Program-made: the position numbers and the translations under genes
Shown here: positions 17,728 to 27,088 of the stretch, in pieces
Layout: each line of letters begins with the position of its first letter
Numbering within the stretch: position 1 is the stretch's first letter
Assembly: GCF_900114535.1 (NCBI RefSeq)
Contig: NZ_FOTK01000028.1
Location: forward strand, 21,369-85,368
Origin: Methylobacterium pseudosasicola
Lineage (GTDB): Bacteria; Pseudomonadota; Alphaproteobacteria; Rhizobiales; Beijerinckiaceae
Direction: 5' to 3'
Length of the DNA: 64,000 nt
The notes under the pieces: generated by a model
Seen by the model: the letters and a program-made list of their open reading frames with translations, nothing else
Database searches by the model: none
What the model was told of the DNA's origin: nothing

Positions 17728-19124
17728 GCGGCGTGCTCCCCGCCCGTGCCGCCCAATTCCGCAAGAGCGGCCCGGAACCGGGCCGCCGGATGGGTGTCCG
17801 GTAGCAGGCGACCGCGGCCAAAGACTTTCTCGCGCAGCGTGCCCGCCCCGTAATCCGTCTTGTAGAGGCCCCGGCGCTGGAGCTCCGGCACGACGAGGTC
17901 GGCGAAGTCGCTGTAGCCTTCAGTGGTCACCGCGTAGCTCAGGTTGAAGCCGTCGATGTCGGTCTCGTCCATCCAGCCTTGCAGCGCGTCCGCGACCTGG
18001 GCCGGCGTGCCGATCACCACCGGCCCGCGCCCGCCGATGGTGTTGTGGGTGACGACCTCGCGGATGGTCCAGACCTTCTCGGCACCCGTGAACGAATCGA
18101 TCATCGAGGTGACCGCGTTGTCCTTCTTCTTGGTCGGGAAAGGATCGTCGAGCGCGTATTGCGAGAGGTCGATGCCGCTCCAGCCCGACAGCAGGGCGAG
18201 CGAACCTTCGAGGTCGATGTAGCGCTGGTAATCGCGGTACTTGGCGTGCGCCGCGGCCTCCGTCTCGTCCACGATGACGGTGACGAGCGAGAAGAACTTG
18301 ATGTCGTTCGGATCCCGGCCGAGCCCGGCCGCCCGGGCGCGGGTGTCGGCGACATTCCTGGCGACGTTCGCCTGCGACGGATCGCTCAGGAAGACCGCCT
18401 CGGCATGGCGCGCGGCGAAGTCTTTGCCGCGATGCGAGGTGCCCGCCTGGAACAGGAAGGGGGTGCGCTGCGGCGAGGGGTCGACGATGTTGACGCCCTC
18501 GAACTGGAAGTGCTCGCCGCGATGGACGACCTTGCGGATCCGGGCCGGGTCGGCGAACACCCCGCTCGCCCGGTCGGTGACGAGCGCGTCCTCGGCCCAG
18601 CTGCCTTCCCAGAGGGCGTAGACGGCGTCCAGGAACTCGTCGGCGATGTCGTAGCGCAGATCGTGCGCCTTCACGCCGGTGCGGCCAACCGCCCGTGCGC
18701 CCGCATCCGAAAAATTCGTCACGATGTTCCAGGCGACGCGCCCCTTCGTGAGGTGGTCGAGCGTGGAGAAGCGCCGCGCGAAGATGTAGGGCGCCTCGTA
18801 GGAGACCGAGCCGGTGATGCCGAAGCCGAGATGCTCGGTGACCAGCGCCATGGCCGAGACGAGGAGCGTGGGATCGTGCTTCGGCAGCTGCACCGCGCGC
18901 CGGAGCGAGGCGTCGGCGTTGCCCTGGTAGATGTCGTGGATGCTGATGCTGTCGGCGATGAAGAGCGCGTCGAACTTCCCCCGCTCCAGGATGCGGGCGA
19001 CATCCGTCCAATAATCCAAGGTCGAGAATTCCAGCGAGCGGTCGCGGGGATGGCGCCAGAGCCCGGGCGAGAGATGGACGGGGCTATGGATGGCGAAGCC
19101 GTTGACGCGGATTTCCTTGGTCAC
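17724..19124 (-). CDS. NtaA/SnaA/DszA-family FMN-dependent monooxygenase
   Basis: 466 residues from GTG 19124. Family features: HLSPGLWRHPRD in place of the usual GHH.AAWRHP, ARRFSTLDHLTKGRVAWNIV, LFQAGTSHRGKDFAARHAEA and the C-terminal RRGLYKTDYGAGTLREKVFG. It sits between a binding protein and an SfnB/DszC-like oxygenase. That pairing recalls sulfone and thioether desulfurisation pathways where a DszC-type enzyme oxidises sulfur and a DszA-type enzyme breaks the C-S bond (inference). Confidence 0.9.
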   Translation of the reverse strand: MTKEIRVNGFAIHSPVHLSPGLWRHPRDRSLEFSTLDYWTDVARILERGKFDALFIADSISIHDIYQGNADASLRRAVQLPKHDPTLLVSAMALVTEHLGFGITGSVSYEAPYIFARRFSTLDHLTKGRVAWNIVTNFSDAGARAVGRTGVKAHDLRYDIADEFLDAVYALWEGSWAEDALVTDRASGVFADPARIRKVVHRGEHFQFEGVNIVDPSPQRTPFLFQAGTSHRGKDFAARHAEAVFLSDPSQANVARNVADTRARAAGLGRDPNDIKFFSLVTVIVDETEAAAHAKYRDYQRYIDLEGSLALLSGWSGIDLSQYALDDPFPTKKKDNAVTSMIDSFTGAEKVWTIREVVTHNTIGGRGPVVIGTPAQVADALQGWMDETDIDGFNLSYAVTTEGYSDFADLVVPELQRRGLYKTDYGAGTLREKVFGRGRLLPDTHPAARFRAALAELGGTGGEHAA

Positions 19125-19153
19125 GGGCCTGTCCTCGCGATCGGGGGGGCGGG

Positions 19154-20335
19154 TCAGCGGAAGGCGCCGGGCGTCGGGTAGTCGCCGGTCAGGAACCAGG
19201 TCCCGACGGTGCGGGTCTTGTATTCGGCCGGGTTGTGGAGCGTGTGGATGCGGACGTTGCGCCAGAACCGGTCGAAGCCGTTGGCATTCGTCGCGGAGCG
19301 CGCGCCCATTACCTCGAAGATCTGGCTCGTGACTTCGAGGGCGATGGTGCCGGCATAGACGTTGGCGGCGGCGATCCGGATCGCCGCCCGTCCGCGCTCC
19401 GCTTCGGTTAGGTCGCGCCCGCGGGCGGCGGCTTCGTCGAGTGCCGCGGCCGCGTCGTCGGCCAGCTGGGTCGCGGCCTGGGTCTTGATGTAGAGGTCGC
19501 CGTAGACGCGCTTGATCCAGGGATCGTCGACATGGCGCTCGACCCCGGAGTCGATCCAGGGGCGCGATGTCTCGACGGTATAGTCGCGCGCGGCGAGCAG
19601 CGCCCCCTGCGCGCTGCCCACGAAGACGTTGAGGAGGACGCTCTGCTGCTGGAATGGGGTCAGCGTCTGGTAGGGCTCGGCGGTCTCCACCCGAAAGCGG
19701 AAGACCTCGTCGTGGTGAACCTGCACGTTCGTGTAGTTGACGCGCCCGCTCCCGGTCTGGCGCTGGCCGATCCCGTCCCAGTCATCCTCGACGCGGATGC
19801 CCGCGCGGTCGGCCGGGATGGCTGCGAAGTGGCGCAGGTTCGTGTCGCGATCCTCCCAGGCTACGTGCAGGTAATCGGCGATGTGGGAGCCCGAGGTGAA
19901 CGGCCGGTAGCCGTTGAGCACGTAGCCGTCCGCGACCGGCTGGCCGAAGAGGCTCTTGGAAAAGCTGTTCGCCGTGTTGCCCCAGAACCAGTTGCCCGCC
20001 GCGGAGCGCCGGTAGATGTCGGCGGCCTGCTCCGCGGTCCCGCGCAGATGGGCGGCCTGAAGGGCGCTGAAGTGATAGCCGAAGAGGTGGCCGAGCGAGC
20101 CGTCCACCTTGGCGAACTCCCGGACGATCTTGAGCACCGTCGACCACCGCTCGCCCTGGCCGCCATGCGCCTTCGGGATGAGGAGGGTGAGGAGCCCGCT
20201 CTCCTTGAGCAGGCGAAGCTGCGCGGTCGGGCGGCCACCGGCCTTGTCGCGCGCGACCGCGTCCTCTGCGAAACGCTGCCGCAACGCCGCGGCCGAGGCG
20301 AAAAAGGGGTTGGACGGATCGAGTTCGAAAGGCAT
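19154..20335 (-). CDS. SfnB/DszC-like acyl-CoA-dehydrogenase-fold flavin monooxygenase
   Basis: 393 residues from ATG 20335. N-terminal helical domain (RLLKESGLLTLLIPKAHGGQ), middle beta domain (VLNGYRPFTSGSHIADYL) and C-terminal helices ending GFDRFWRNVRIHTLHNPAEY. The ending RFWRN.R.HTLH is typical of the DszC/SfnB/XiaF flavin-oxygenase branch rather than true acyl-CoA dehydrogenases, whose catalytic Glu is not evident. Expected role: FMNH2- and O2-dependent S-oxidation of thioethers, sulfoxides or sulfones. It lies in one operon with the LLM enzyme downstream. Confidence 0.85.
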   Translation of the reverse strand: MPFELDPSNPFFASAAALRQRFAEDAVARDKAGGRPTAQLRLLKESGLLTLLIPKAHGGQGERWSTVLKIVREFAKVDGSLGHLFGYHFSALQAAHLRGTAEQAADIYRRSAAGNWFWGNTANSFSKSLFGQPVADGYVLNGYRPFTSGSHIADYLHVAWEDRDTNLRHFAAIPADRAGIRVEDDWDGIGQRQTGSGRVNYTNVQVHHDEVFRFRVETAEPYQTLTPFQQQSVLLNVFVGSAQGALLAARDYTVETSRPWIDSGVERHVDDPWIKRVYGDLYIKTQAATQLADDAAAALDEAAARGRDLTEAERGRAAIRIAAANVYAGTIALEVTSQIFEVMGARSATNANGFDRFWRNVRIHTLHNPAEYKTRTVGTWFLTGDYPTPGAFR

Positions 20336-20360
20336 GGCCGGGAGGGGGGTGAGATGGCGC

Positions 20361-21965
20361 TCAGGCGTTGATCCACACGTCGGCGAAATTCGCTGATGGG
20401 CCGTCGATCGTGGTCGTGTGGTCCACGAGTCGCGTGTTCGCGATGGTGAGGTTCGCACCCGTAACCAGGTTGATGTCGGGCAGGTCGGTCGCGACCAGCA
20501 CCTGGAACTGGCGGAAGAGATCACGGCGCTGGGCTGGATCCGTCTCGACCGCGGCGGCCTCGAGCAGGCGGTCCACGTCCGGGTTGCTGTAGCCCGAGCC
20601 GTTCGAGAAGGGCACACCCGGCTTGAAGTTCTTCGACCAGTAGAGCCGTTGCACCCCGACGGTCGGGTCGAAGGAATGGCTCATCGCGTTGCTCATGAAG
20701 TCGAAGTCGCGATCGGTATAGGTCCGCTTGAACCAGCTCGGCACATCCTGTGACCGGAGCGTCACCGCCACGCCGACCTTCGCTAGGGCCTGGCGCGTGT
20801 AGGCGCCGAGCTGCTGGTAGGTGTCGCTGTAGGGCATGTAGTCGTGGAACAGCTTGAAGCGGGTGCCGTCCGCGCCCCGCGGCAGGCCCGCCGCGTCGAG
20901 CAGCGCCTCCGCGCGCTTCGGGTCGAAGTCGTGCCGGGGGATGTCCGGATTGTAGAATTCTCTGAGGGCGGGGCTGATGCTCGCAGGGGCGCTCGTGCTG
21001 AAGCCGTAGAAGACGACCCGATTGATGGCCTCGCGGTCGATCGCATGGGCGACGGCTTGGCGGACCTTGCGGTCCCGGAAGTAGCGGTTGGCGAGGTTGA
21101 ACTCGAGCCGGTACACGATCGGCTGATAATCGTACCCCCGCTTCTCCAAAATCAGATTCGGGTTGGCCTGAAGCGCTTCGAGTTGGCCCAGGGGCACCGG
21201 TGTGTCCGGCGCAAACAGAGCCTCGCCGGTTTCGAGCGCGATCGCCCGCGCGGACGCGTCCGCGATGAAGCGGACGATGATCCGGTCAAGGTGGGGCTTG
21301 CCTGGGTCCCAGTAATTCGGATTGCGTTCGAAGAGGATATGGCTGCCCTGCTTCCATTCCTTGAAGACGAAGGGCCCGGTCCCGATCGGCGCGCGCCCAT
21401 TCGGATTCGCGAGGGGGTCGCCGCTCCCGTAAAGGTGCTTCGGGACGATCGGCGACTCGGAGGCGGTCAGCGCCGCGAGAAGGTAGGGCGCCGGTCGCGA
21501 CAGGACGATCTCGACCGTCAGCGGATCCGGCGTCAGCACCTCGGTCACGGATGCGAAGGTGCTGCGTCCCCGGGGATGGTGCTCCTTAAGCAGCGCGATC
21601 GAGTGCGCGACATCGCTCGCGGTGAACGGCTGGCCGTCATGCCATCTGACATTCTCGCGGAGCGCGAAGCGAGAGCGCAGGCCGTCCGGGCTGACGCTCC
21701 ATTGCGTCGCGAGCTGCGGCTTCGGACGGAAGTCGAGGTCGAAGGTGAGCAGCCCCTCCGTCACCTTCGGGCTGACCCGGGTGGTCGGTCCCGCCGTATG
21801 AGCCAAGGTCACCAGCACCGGCGGCTCGGGCTGGATGATCATGGTCAGGGTGCCCCCGCGCCGGGGCGCGAGAGCCCGCGCCGCGCCGGGTATGAGGGCG
21901 GCGAAGCTCGCGGTCGCGCCGAGGGCGAGGCCCCGGCCGAAGCCGCGGCGAGACATCATGATCAT
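20361..21965 (-). CDS. Peptide/nickel-type ABC substrate-binding protein (SBP_bac_5), copy B
   Basis: 534 residues. The Tat signal SRRGFGRGLALGATASF is followed by cleavage near AARA. Family regions: RRGGTLTMIIQPEPPVLVTL, VRWHDGQPFTASDVAHSIAL, GTGPFVFKEWKQGSHILFER, VGVQRLYWSKNFKPGVPFSN. It is first in the minus-strand operon and faces the + strand genes at 22338 across a 372-base promoter region. There is no cognate permease in its own operon. It is a paralogue of the SBP at 16114. Confidence 0.9.
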   Translation of the reverse strand: MIMMSRRGFGRGLALGATASFAALIPGAARALAPRRGGTLTMIIQPEPPVLVTLAHTAGPTTRVSPKVTEGLLTFDLDFRPKPQLATQWSVSPDGLRSRFALRENVRWHDGQPFTASDVAHSIALLKEHHPRGRSTFASVTEVLTPDPLTVEIVLSRPAPYLLAALTASESPIVPKHLYGSGDPLANPNGRAPIGTGPFVFKEWKQGSHILFERNPNYWDPGKPHLDRIIVRFIADASARAIALETGEALFAPDTPVPLGQLEALQANPNLILEKRGYDYQPIVYRLEFNLANRYFRDRKVRQAVAHAIDREAINRVVFYGFSTSAPASISPALREFYNPDIPRHDFDPKRAEALLDAAGLPRGADGTRFKLFHDYMPYSDTYQQLGAYTRQALAKVGVAVTLRSQDVPSWFKRTYTDRDFDFMSNAMSHSFDPTVGVQRLYWSKNFKPGVPFSNGSGYSNPDVDRLLEAAAVETDPAQRRDLFRQFQVLVATDLPDINLVTGANLTIANTRLVDHTTTIDGPSANFADVWINA

Positions 21966-22337
21966 GCGATCGAAGGACGGAGATGCGCCCGATCACACAT
22001 CGGGCCACACGATCTTAGGAGCCTGAGACCACGCGGGACAATTCTCTTCTTTGCCGAGAAAATCGAATGATTGGCTCCAGTTGCGTGTAAATCCAGCAAA
22101 AATATTCTTGTTGACTTGGGTTACTGACCTTTGAATGCTTGGCTTGGTGTTTGCGCTCGAGCCAAGATCTATTGTCCGCCGCAACACCTTTCGCTGCTCG
22201 AAAGGAGTTTTGGTCATGCGGCCCGTTTTCTCGGGTGGTGCCGAAGGCACGCTTACCCGCCCGACGACCCTGAAATTTCGTCCGGCGGCACGCGGGCCGA
22301 ACGTCGCCGCCATCATCGCTCGGCGTGAGGGGATCCG
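21966..22337. other. Divergent promoter region between the two organosulfur operons
   Basis: 372 bases between SBP copy B (minus) and the MetQ-like gene (plus). The segment 22030-22140 is strikingly AT-richer than flanking genes and holds a possible + strand promoter at 22111. No gene is called: short frames here lack ribosome-binding sites. A shared operator controlling both directions is likely but was not identified. Confidence 0.55.
22111..22139 (+). promoter_or_regulatory. Possible sigma-70-type promoter
   Basis: TTGACT (22111-22116), a 17-base spacer, then AATGCT (22134-22139). The -35 is good and the -10 weak. It lies about 200 bases upstream of the gene at 22338, in the AT-rich part of the divergent region. 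Confidence 0.3.
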
Positions 22338-23204
22338 GTGACGGAGCGGTGTCTCAGCGCGGGCCCGCGCCCGGCACGCCGTCATGTCTTGGCAGGACTC
22401 TCGGCAGGACTCTCGGCCCTGTTCGCTGCCCCGATCGCTGCATCCGCGCAGACATCGGCCTCGGCGAGGAAGACGCTGCGCGTCGGCTTCGCTCCCGGAC
22501 CCTACCTCGACGCGTTCAAGCTCGGCGTCGAGCCGCAGCTCAAGCAGCAGGGCTACGACATCCGCACCCTGCACTTCAGCACGGGGTTGGAGGTGAATTC
22601 CGCCGTTGCCACGAACGAGATCGACGCGAACGTGATGCAGCACAGCGTCTATCTGAACGCCTACAACGATCGCAACGGCACGGACCTCGCAGGAATCGTG
22701 CAGGTCCCGACCCCGCCGATGGGCCTCTACGCGCGCACGCATAAATCGGCCTCGGAGGTCCGGCCGGGGGCGACGGTGGCCGTGCCCAACGATCCGGTGA
22801 ACCTGGAGCGGGCGCTGAAGATCCTGCGCGACCTCGGGTGGATCGAGCTGAAGCCCGCGGCGAACCCGGTCGACGTGACCGAGCTCGATGTCGTGAAGAA
22901 CCCGAGCGGGATCAGGCTCACGCTGCTTGAGAGCGCGCAGGCCCCGCGCGCCCTCGACGACGTCGACTTCGCCGCAATCCAGGGGAACTTCGCGATCGAC
23001 AGCGGGCTCAAGCTGACCGAGGCGATCGCGCTCGAGAAGATGACCGCGCCCTATCTCAACGTCGTGGCGGTGAGACGGGGCAACATCGAGTCCCCATGGG
23101 CGCGCGACATCGTTGCGGCCTACCGGGCCCCCTTCTTCCGCGACGCGATCAAGGGCAACCGCAGCTATGACGGCTTCGCGCTGCCCGACTATTTCGCGTC
23201 CTGA
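22338..23204 (+). CDS. NlpA/MetQ-family substrate-binding protein
   Basis: 288 residues, GTG start after GAGGGG. The N-terminus has a twin-arginine-like PARRHVLAGLSAGLSALF with cleavage near ASAQT. There is no lipobox cysteine, unlike classical MetQ lipoproteins. NlpA-family regions: EVNSAVATNEIDANVMQHSV, VAVPNDPVNLERALKIL, DDVDFAAIQGNFAIDSGL. The family binds methionine or related sulfur compounds. No metN/metI partners are nearby, so its transporter must be encoded elsewhere or it works with another importer. Confidence 0.85.
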   Translation: MTERCLSAGPRPARRHVLAGLSAGLSALFAAPIAASAQTSASARKTLRVGFAPGPYLDAFKLGVEPQLKQQGYDIRTLHFSTGLEVNSAVATNEIDANVMQHSVYLNAYNDRNGTDLAGIVQVPTPPMGLYARTHKSASEVRPGATVAVPNDPVNLERALKILRDLGWIELKPAANPVDVTELDVVKNPSGIRLTLLESAQAPRALDDVDFAAIQGNFAIDSGLKLTEAIALEKMTAPYLNVVAVRRGNIESPWARDIVAAYRAPFFRDAIKGNRSYDGFALPDYFAS

Positions 23205-23389
23205 CGCCGCGGTCTCGATAATCCGCCTGATGCGGACACAATCGCGATCAGGTCGATCGTTCTGCGATCGGCCGCGACGGCGGAAGAGTGGATCGACTCG
23301 GCCTCTTAAATCGAACGAACATTCTATGGACGAGGAAAGCTTTTCTTTGTCTTATTCGACGGATTGAATCCCGGCCCGGCCTCAGCCCC

Positions 23390-24727
23390 ATGTCGCGCAG
23401 ACACTTGCATCTGAACGTGAACATCCTGCATGCCGGCTTCTTCGCGTCGGCGTGGCGGTTGCCGGAGAGCCGGCCGGGCGCCTTCACCGAGATCGCGCAT
23501 TACGTGAAAACGGCGCAGATCGCGGAGCGCGGCAAGCTTGATGCGGTCTTCCTGGCCGATACGCCGTCGCTCGCCGAACGCCCGGACCTGCGGTCGTTCC
23601 TCTCCCTCGAACCGACGATCGTGCTCGCGTCCATCGCGGCGGCCACCGAGCATATCGGGCTGATCGCGACGGCCTCGACGACCTACAACGAACCCTACAA
23701 CGTGGCCCGCCGCTTCGCGACGCTGGACCATGCCAGCGGCGGCCGGGCGGGCTGGAACGTCGTCACCACGGCCGACGCCCAGGCCTCCGCCAATTTCGGC
23801 CTGGAGGCGGTGCCCGATCACGCCACGCGCTACGCCCGAGCCCAGGAATTCACCGAGATCGTGCGGCTCCTCTGGGACAGCTGGGACGACGACGCGCTCG
23901 TCGGCGACAAGGCGGCCGCCCGCCTGATCGATCCGGCGCGTCTCCATGCCATCGACTATCACGGGCGGCACCTGTCGGTCGCCGGCCCGCTCAACCTGCC
24001 GCGCTCGCCGCAGGGGCGGCCGGTCCTCGTTCAGGCGGGCGGATCGGATGACGGGCGCGACCTCGCGGCGCGCTTCGCCGAGGTCGTGTTCAGCGTCGGC
24101 CAAACGCCGGAGGAGTCCCGCGCCTACGCGGACGATCTGCGACGCCGCGCGGCCCGGTACGGAAGAGGGCCGGACACGCTGGTCGTCCTGCCGGGCCTTG
24201 CCACGGTGATCGGCTCGACGGAGGCCGAGGCGAAGCGGCGCCGGGAGGAACTGACCGACCTCATCCCCGTCGCCTACGGCCTGTCCCGCCTCGGCGCGAC
24301 GCTCGGTGTCGACCTGACGCAATACGACCTGGATGCGCCGCTGCCGGAGATCGCGATCCCGGCGAATGGCAGCACGACCTTCGCCCAGGCGATCCTCGCG
24401 CATGCGCGGCGTGACGGCCTGACCCTGCGCCAGCTCATCCTCTCGCTCGGCGGCGGCACGGGCCACCGCATCGTCGTGGGCACGCCCGAGCAGATCGCCG
24501 ACGATATCGAGCACTGGTTCCGCGCCGGCGCGGCGGACGGCTTCAACCTGATGCCGGACGTGCTCCCGACCGGCCTCGAGACCTTCGTCGACACCGTGGT
24601 GCCGATCCTGCAGCAGCGCGGTCTGTTCCGCCGCGCCTACGACGGCGTCACCCTGCGCGACCATCTCGGCCTCGATCGGCCCGCAAGCCACTTCGCGGCG
24701 GACGCGCCGCAGCGCCTGTCCGCCTGA
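23390..24727 (+). CDS. NtaA/SnaA/DszA-family FMN-dependent monooxygenase
   Basis: 445 residues from ATG 23390 (an upstream in-frame start at 23288 would add a non-conserved leader). N-terminus LHLNVNILHAGFFASAWRLP, then TASTTYNEPYNVARRFATLD, GGRAGWNVVTTADAQASANF, GTPEQIADDIEHWFRAGAAD and RRAYDGVTLRDHLGL. FMNH2-dependent oxygenase; substrate unknown. It is followed after 18 bases by a close relative, then by the dpp-type importer, so import and oxidation of the substrate are probably co-transcribed. Confidence 0.9.
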   Translation: MSRRHLHLNVNILHAGFFASAWRLPESRPGAFTEIAHYVKTAQIAERGKLDAVFLADTPSLAERPDLRSFLSLEPTIVLASIAAATEHIGLIATASTTYNEPYNVARRFATLDHASGGRAGWNVVTTADAQASANFGLEAVPDHATRYARAQEFTEIVRLLWDSWDDDALVGDKAAARLIDPARLHAIDYHGRHLSVAGPLNLPRSPQGRPVLVQAGGSDDGRDLAARFAEVVFSVGQTPEESRAYADDLRRRAARYGRGPDTLVVLPGLATVIGSTEAEAKRRREELTDLIPVAYGLSRLGATLGVDLTQYDLDAPLPEIAIPANGSTTFAQAILAHARRDGLTLRQLILSLGGGTGHRIVVGTPEQIADDIEHWFRAGAADGFNLMPDVLPTGLETFVDTVVPILQQRGLFRRAYDGVTLRDHLGLDRPASHFAADAPQRLSA

Positions 24728-24745
24728 CCCAGCCGAGGATCCCGC

Positions 24746-26086
24746 ATGCCGCAGCGGCAGCTCTCCCTCAACGTCTTCGTCTTTCCGGGCGGCCATCACG
24801 AGGCGGCGTGGCGTCATCCGGATTCGGACCCGACCCGCGCCCTCGATATCGGCTTCTACCAAGATCTCGCGCGCAAGGCGGAGGCCGCCAAGTTCGACGC
24901 CGTCTTCTTCGCGGACGGTCCGGCGCTCGCCGACAACATCCGCTACGCCGCGCGCTTCCGCCTCGAGCCGCTGACCTGGCTGTCCGCGCTGGGCGCGGTG
25001 ACGGAGCGCATCGGCCTGATCGGAACGGCCTCCACCACCTACTACGAGCCCTACAACCTCGCCCGGCTGTTCGCCTCCCTCGACCATCTCAGCCACGGCC
25101 GCGCCGGCTGGAACATCGTCACCACCTCGGCGGCCCAGGCGGCGCAGAATTTCGGGCTGGGCGAGCACCCGCCGCACGGCGACCGCTACGAGCGGGCGCG
25201 CGAGTTCGTGGAGGTCGTCGGCAAGCTCTGGGACAGCTGGGCGGACGACGCGGTGCTGGCGGATGCGGCATCCGGGATCTACGCGGACACGACGCGCATC
25301 CATCCGATCGACCATGCCGGCCGGCACTTCCGGGTGCGCGGCCCCCTGAACATCCCGCGCACGCCGCAGGGCCGCCCCGTCTACGTCCAGGCCGGCGCGT
25401 CGGATGACGGCCGCTTCTTCGCCGCGCAATACGCCGAGGCGATCTTCACGGCGCATCAGACATTTGCCAGTGCGCAGGTCTTCTACGCCGACATCAAGGA
25501 CCGGGTCGCCGCCCTCGGGCGCCGCCCGGAGCACGTGAAGATCCTGCCGGGGATCAGCCCGTTCATCGGCAGCACGCAGCGGGAGGCGAAGGCGCTGGAA
25601 GCGGAGTTCAACGCGCTGATCCAGCCGGAATACTCGTTGACCCAATTGCGCAACATGACCGGTCTCGACCTCGCCGGCCACGACCTCGACGCGCCCTTCC
25701 CGCGCCACCTCATCGACACGGACACACGCTTCGGCGTGGCGAGCCGCTTCAAGCTGATCGTGGACATCCTCGACCGGGAGAAGCCGACCCTGCGGCAGCT
25801 CATCCAGCGGCTCGCCGGCGCGCGAGGCCACTACGTCTTCGTCGGGACGCCGGAACAGGTCGCCGACGAGATCGAGCATTGGTTCGTGAACGGCGCCGCC
25901 GACGGCTTCAACGTCATGCCGCCCTCACTGACGGGCGGTCTCGACGCGTTCATCGATCACGTGCTGCCGATCCTGCGCCGCCGCGGCCTGTTCCGTACGG
26001 ACTATGTCGGGCGCACGCTGCGCGACCATTACGGCCTGCCGCGCCCGGAGGTGCCGTCTCCCGCGGAGGTGCGCGCGAGCGCCTGA
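24746..26086 (+). CDS. NtaA/SnaA/DszA-family FMN-dependent monooxygenase
   Basis: 446 residues; ATG preceded by GAGGATCCCGC. Conserved N-terminal GGHHEAAWRHPDSD, TASTTYYEPYNLARLFASLD, GRAGWNIVTTSAAQAAQNFG, GTPEQVADEIEHWFVNGAAD, RRGLFRTDYVGRTLRDHYGL. It is a paralogue of the gene immediately upstream, from which it has diverged considerably. It lies 15 bases before the dppB-like permease in the same operon. Confidence 0.9.
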   Translation: MPQRQLSLNVFVFPGGHHEAAWRHPDSDPTRALDIGFYQDLARKAEAAKFDAVFFADGPALADNIRYAARFRLEPLTWLSALGAVTERIGLIGTASTTYYEPYNLARLFASLDHLSHGRAGWNIVTTSAAQAAQNFGLGEHPPHGDRYERAREFVEVVGKLWDSWADDAVLADAASGIYADTTRIHPIDHAGRHFRVRGPLNIPRTPQGRPVYVQAGASDDGRFFAAQYAEAIFTAHQTFASAQVFYADIKDRVAALGRRPEHVKILPGISPFIGSTQREAKALEAEFNALIQPEYSLTQLRNMTGLDLAGHDLDAPFPRHLIDTDTRFGVASRFKLIVDILDREKPTLRQLIQRLAGARGHYVFVGTPEQVADEIEHWFVNGAADGFNVMPPSLTGGLDAFIDHVLPILRRRGLFRTDYVGRTLRDHYGLPRPEVPSPAEVRASA

Positions 26087-26101
26087 GCCGAGCCCCTGGC
26101 C

Positions 26102-27088
26102 ATGCCCGACGCTCCGCGCCTCGCCCGCGTCCTCGTTGGCGCATTGGCGCATGCCGTTCCCACCGTGATCGGCATCGTCATCCTCGATTTCTTCCTGCTG
26201 CGGCTCGCGCCCGGCGACGCGGCCGACGTGCTGGCGGGCGAGTCCGGCGCCGCGACGGAAGAGACCGTGGCGGCGCTTCGCAGCCGCTTCGGCCTGGACC
26301 TTCCGGTCCTCGACCAGTTGCTCGCCTACCTCGGCAACCTCACCCATCTCAGCCTCGGCTTCTCCCCGCGCTACAACATGCCGGTCAGCGACCTGATCAT
26401 GCAGCGGCTGCCGGGAACCCTGGTGCTGATGCTCGTGGCGCTCGTTTTCGCCCTCGCCCTGGGCATCCTCCTCGGCGTGGTCATGGCGAATTTCGCGGGC
26501 GGCTGGCCGGATCGCCTGCTCTCGGTCGTCGCCCTCCTGTTCTACTCGATCCCGAGTTTCTGGATCGGGCTCATGCTGATCGTGCTGTTCTCGGTGAAGC
26601 TCGGCTGGCTGCCGAGCGGCGGCGCGGAGACGATCGGCTCGGACCTGACGGGCGTCGCCCACCTCCTCGACCGCGCCCGCTTCATGGTGCTTCCCGGTCT
26701 TTCGCTGTCCCTGTTCTACGTGGCGATCTACGGGCGGCTCGTGCGGGCCTCGATGCTGGAGGTGACCGCGCAGGACTACATCCGTACGGCCGCCGCCAAG
26801 GGCCTATCGCCGGTCGCCATCACCGTGCGGCACGCGCTGCGCAACGCGCTTCTGCCCGTCACAACCGTCGCAGGTGTCCATCTCGGCGGGCTGATGGGCG
26901 GTGCCGTCGTGGTCGAGACGGTCTATAGCTGGCCGGGCTTGGGGCGGCTCGCCTTCGAAGCTGTCATGGCGCGCGACTTCAGCGTGCTGCTCGGCGTGAT
27001 GTTGCTCTCCGCCGCCCTCGTCATCGTCGCCAACGTTCTGATCGACCTGATCCAGGCTTGGCTCGACCCCCGCATCGAGGTGGCGTGA
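26102..27088 (+). CDS. Peptide/nickel-type ABC transporter permease (DppB-like)
   Basis: 328 residues, six hydrophobic segments. N-terminal VPTVIGIVILDFFLLRLAPGD is the DppB/OppB signature. The EAA coupling loop is around YIRTAAAKGLSPVAITVRHA, and the C-terminus is VETVYSWPGLGRLAFEAVMA. It is part of a dppB-C-D-F set (26102-29979) with overlapping genes but no binding protein in the same operon. The likely binding proteins are the divergent SBP genes at 16114 and 20361. Confidence 0.92.
   Translation: MPDAPRLARVLVGALAHAVPTVIGIVILDFFLLRLAPGDAADVLAGESGAATEETVAALRSRFGLDLPVLDQLLAYLGNLTHLSLGFSPRYNMPVSDLIMQRLPGTLVLMLVALVFALALGILLGVVMANFAGGWPDRLLSVVALLFYSIPSFWIGLMLIVLFSVKLGWLPSGGAETIGSDLTGVAHLLDRARFMVLPGLSLSLFYVAIYGRLVRASMLEVTAQDYIRTAAAKGLSPVAITVRHALRNALLPVTTVAGVHLGGLMGGAVVVETVYSWPGLGRLAFEAVMARDFSVLLGVMLLSAALVIVANVLIDLIQAWLDPRIEVA

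Noticed and set aside
22131..22341. Two small + strand frames of 65 and 68 codons
   Set aside because: They overlap each other in different frames, lack ribosome-binding sites and lie in the promoter region.
23324..25879. 851-codon open frame on the minus strand
   Set aside because: It is antisense to two clear NtaA-type oxygenase genes; its translation is Arg/Gly/Asp-rich with no family motifs. A high-GC shadow.
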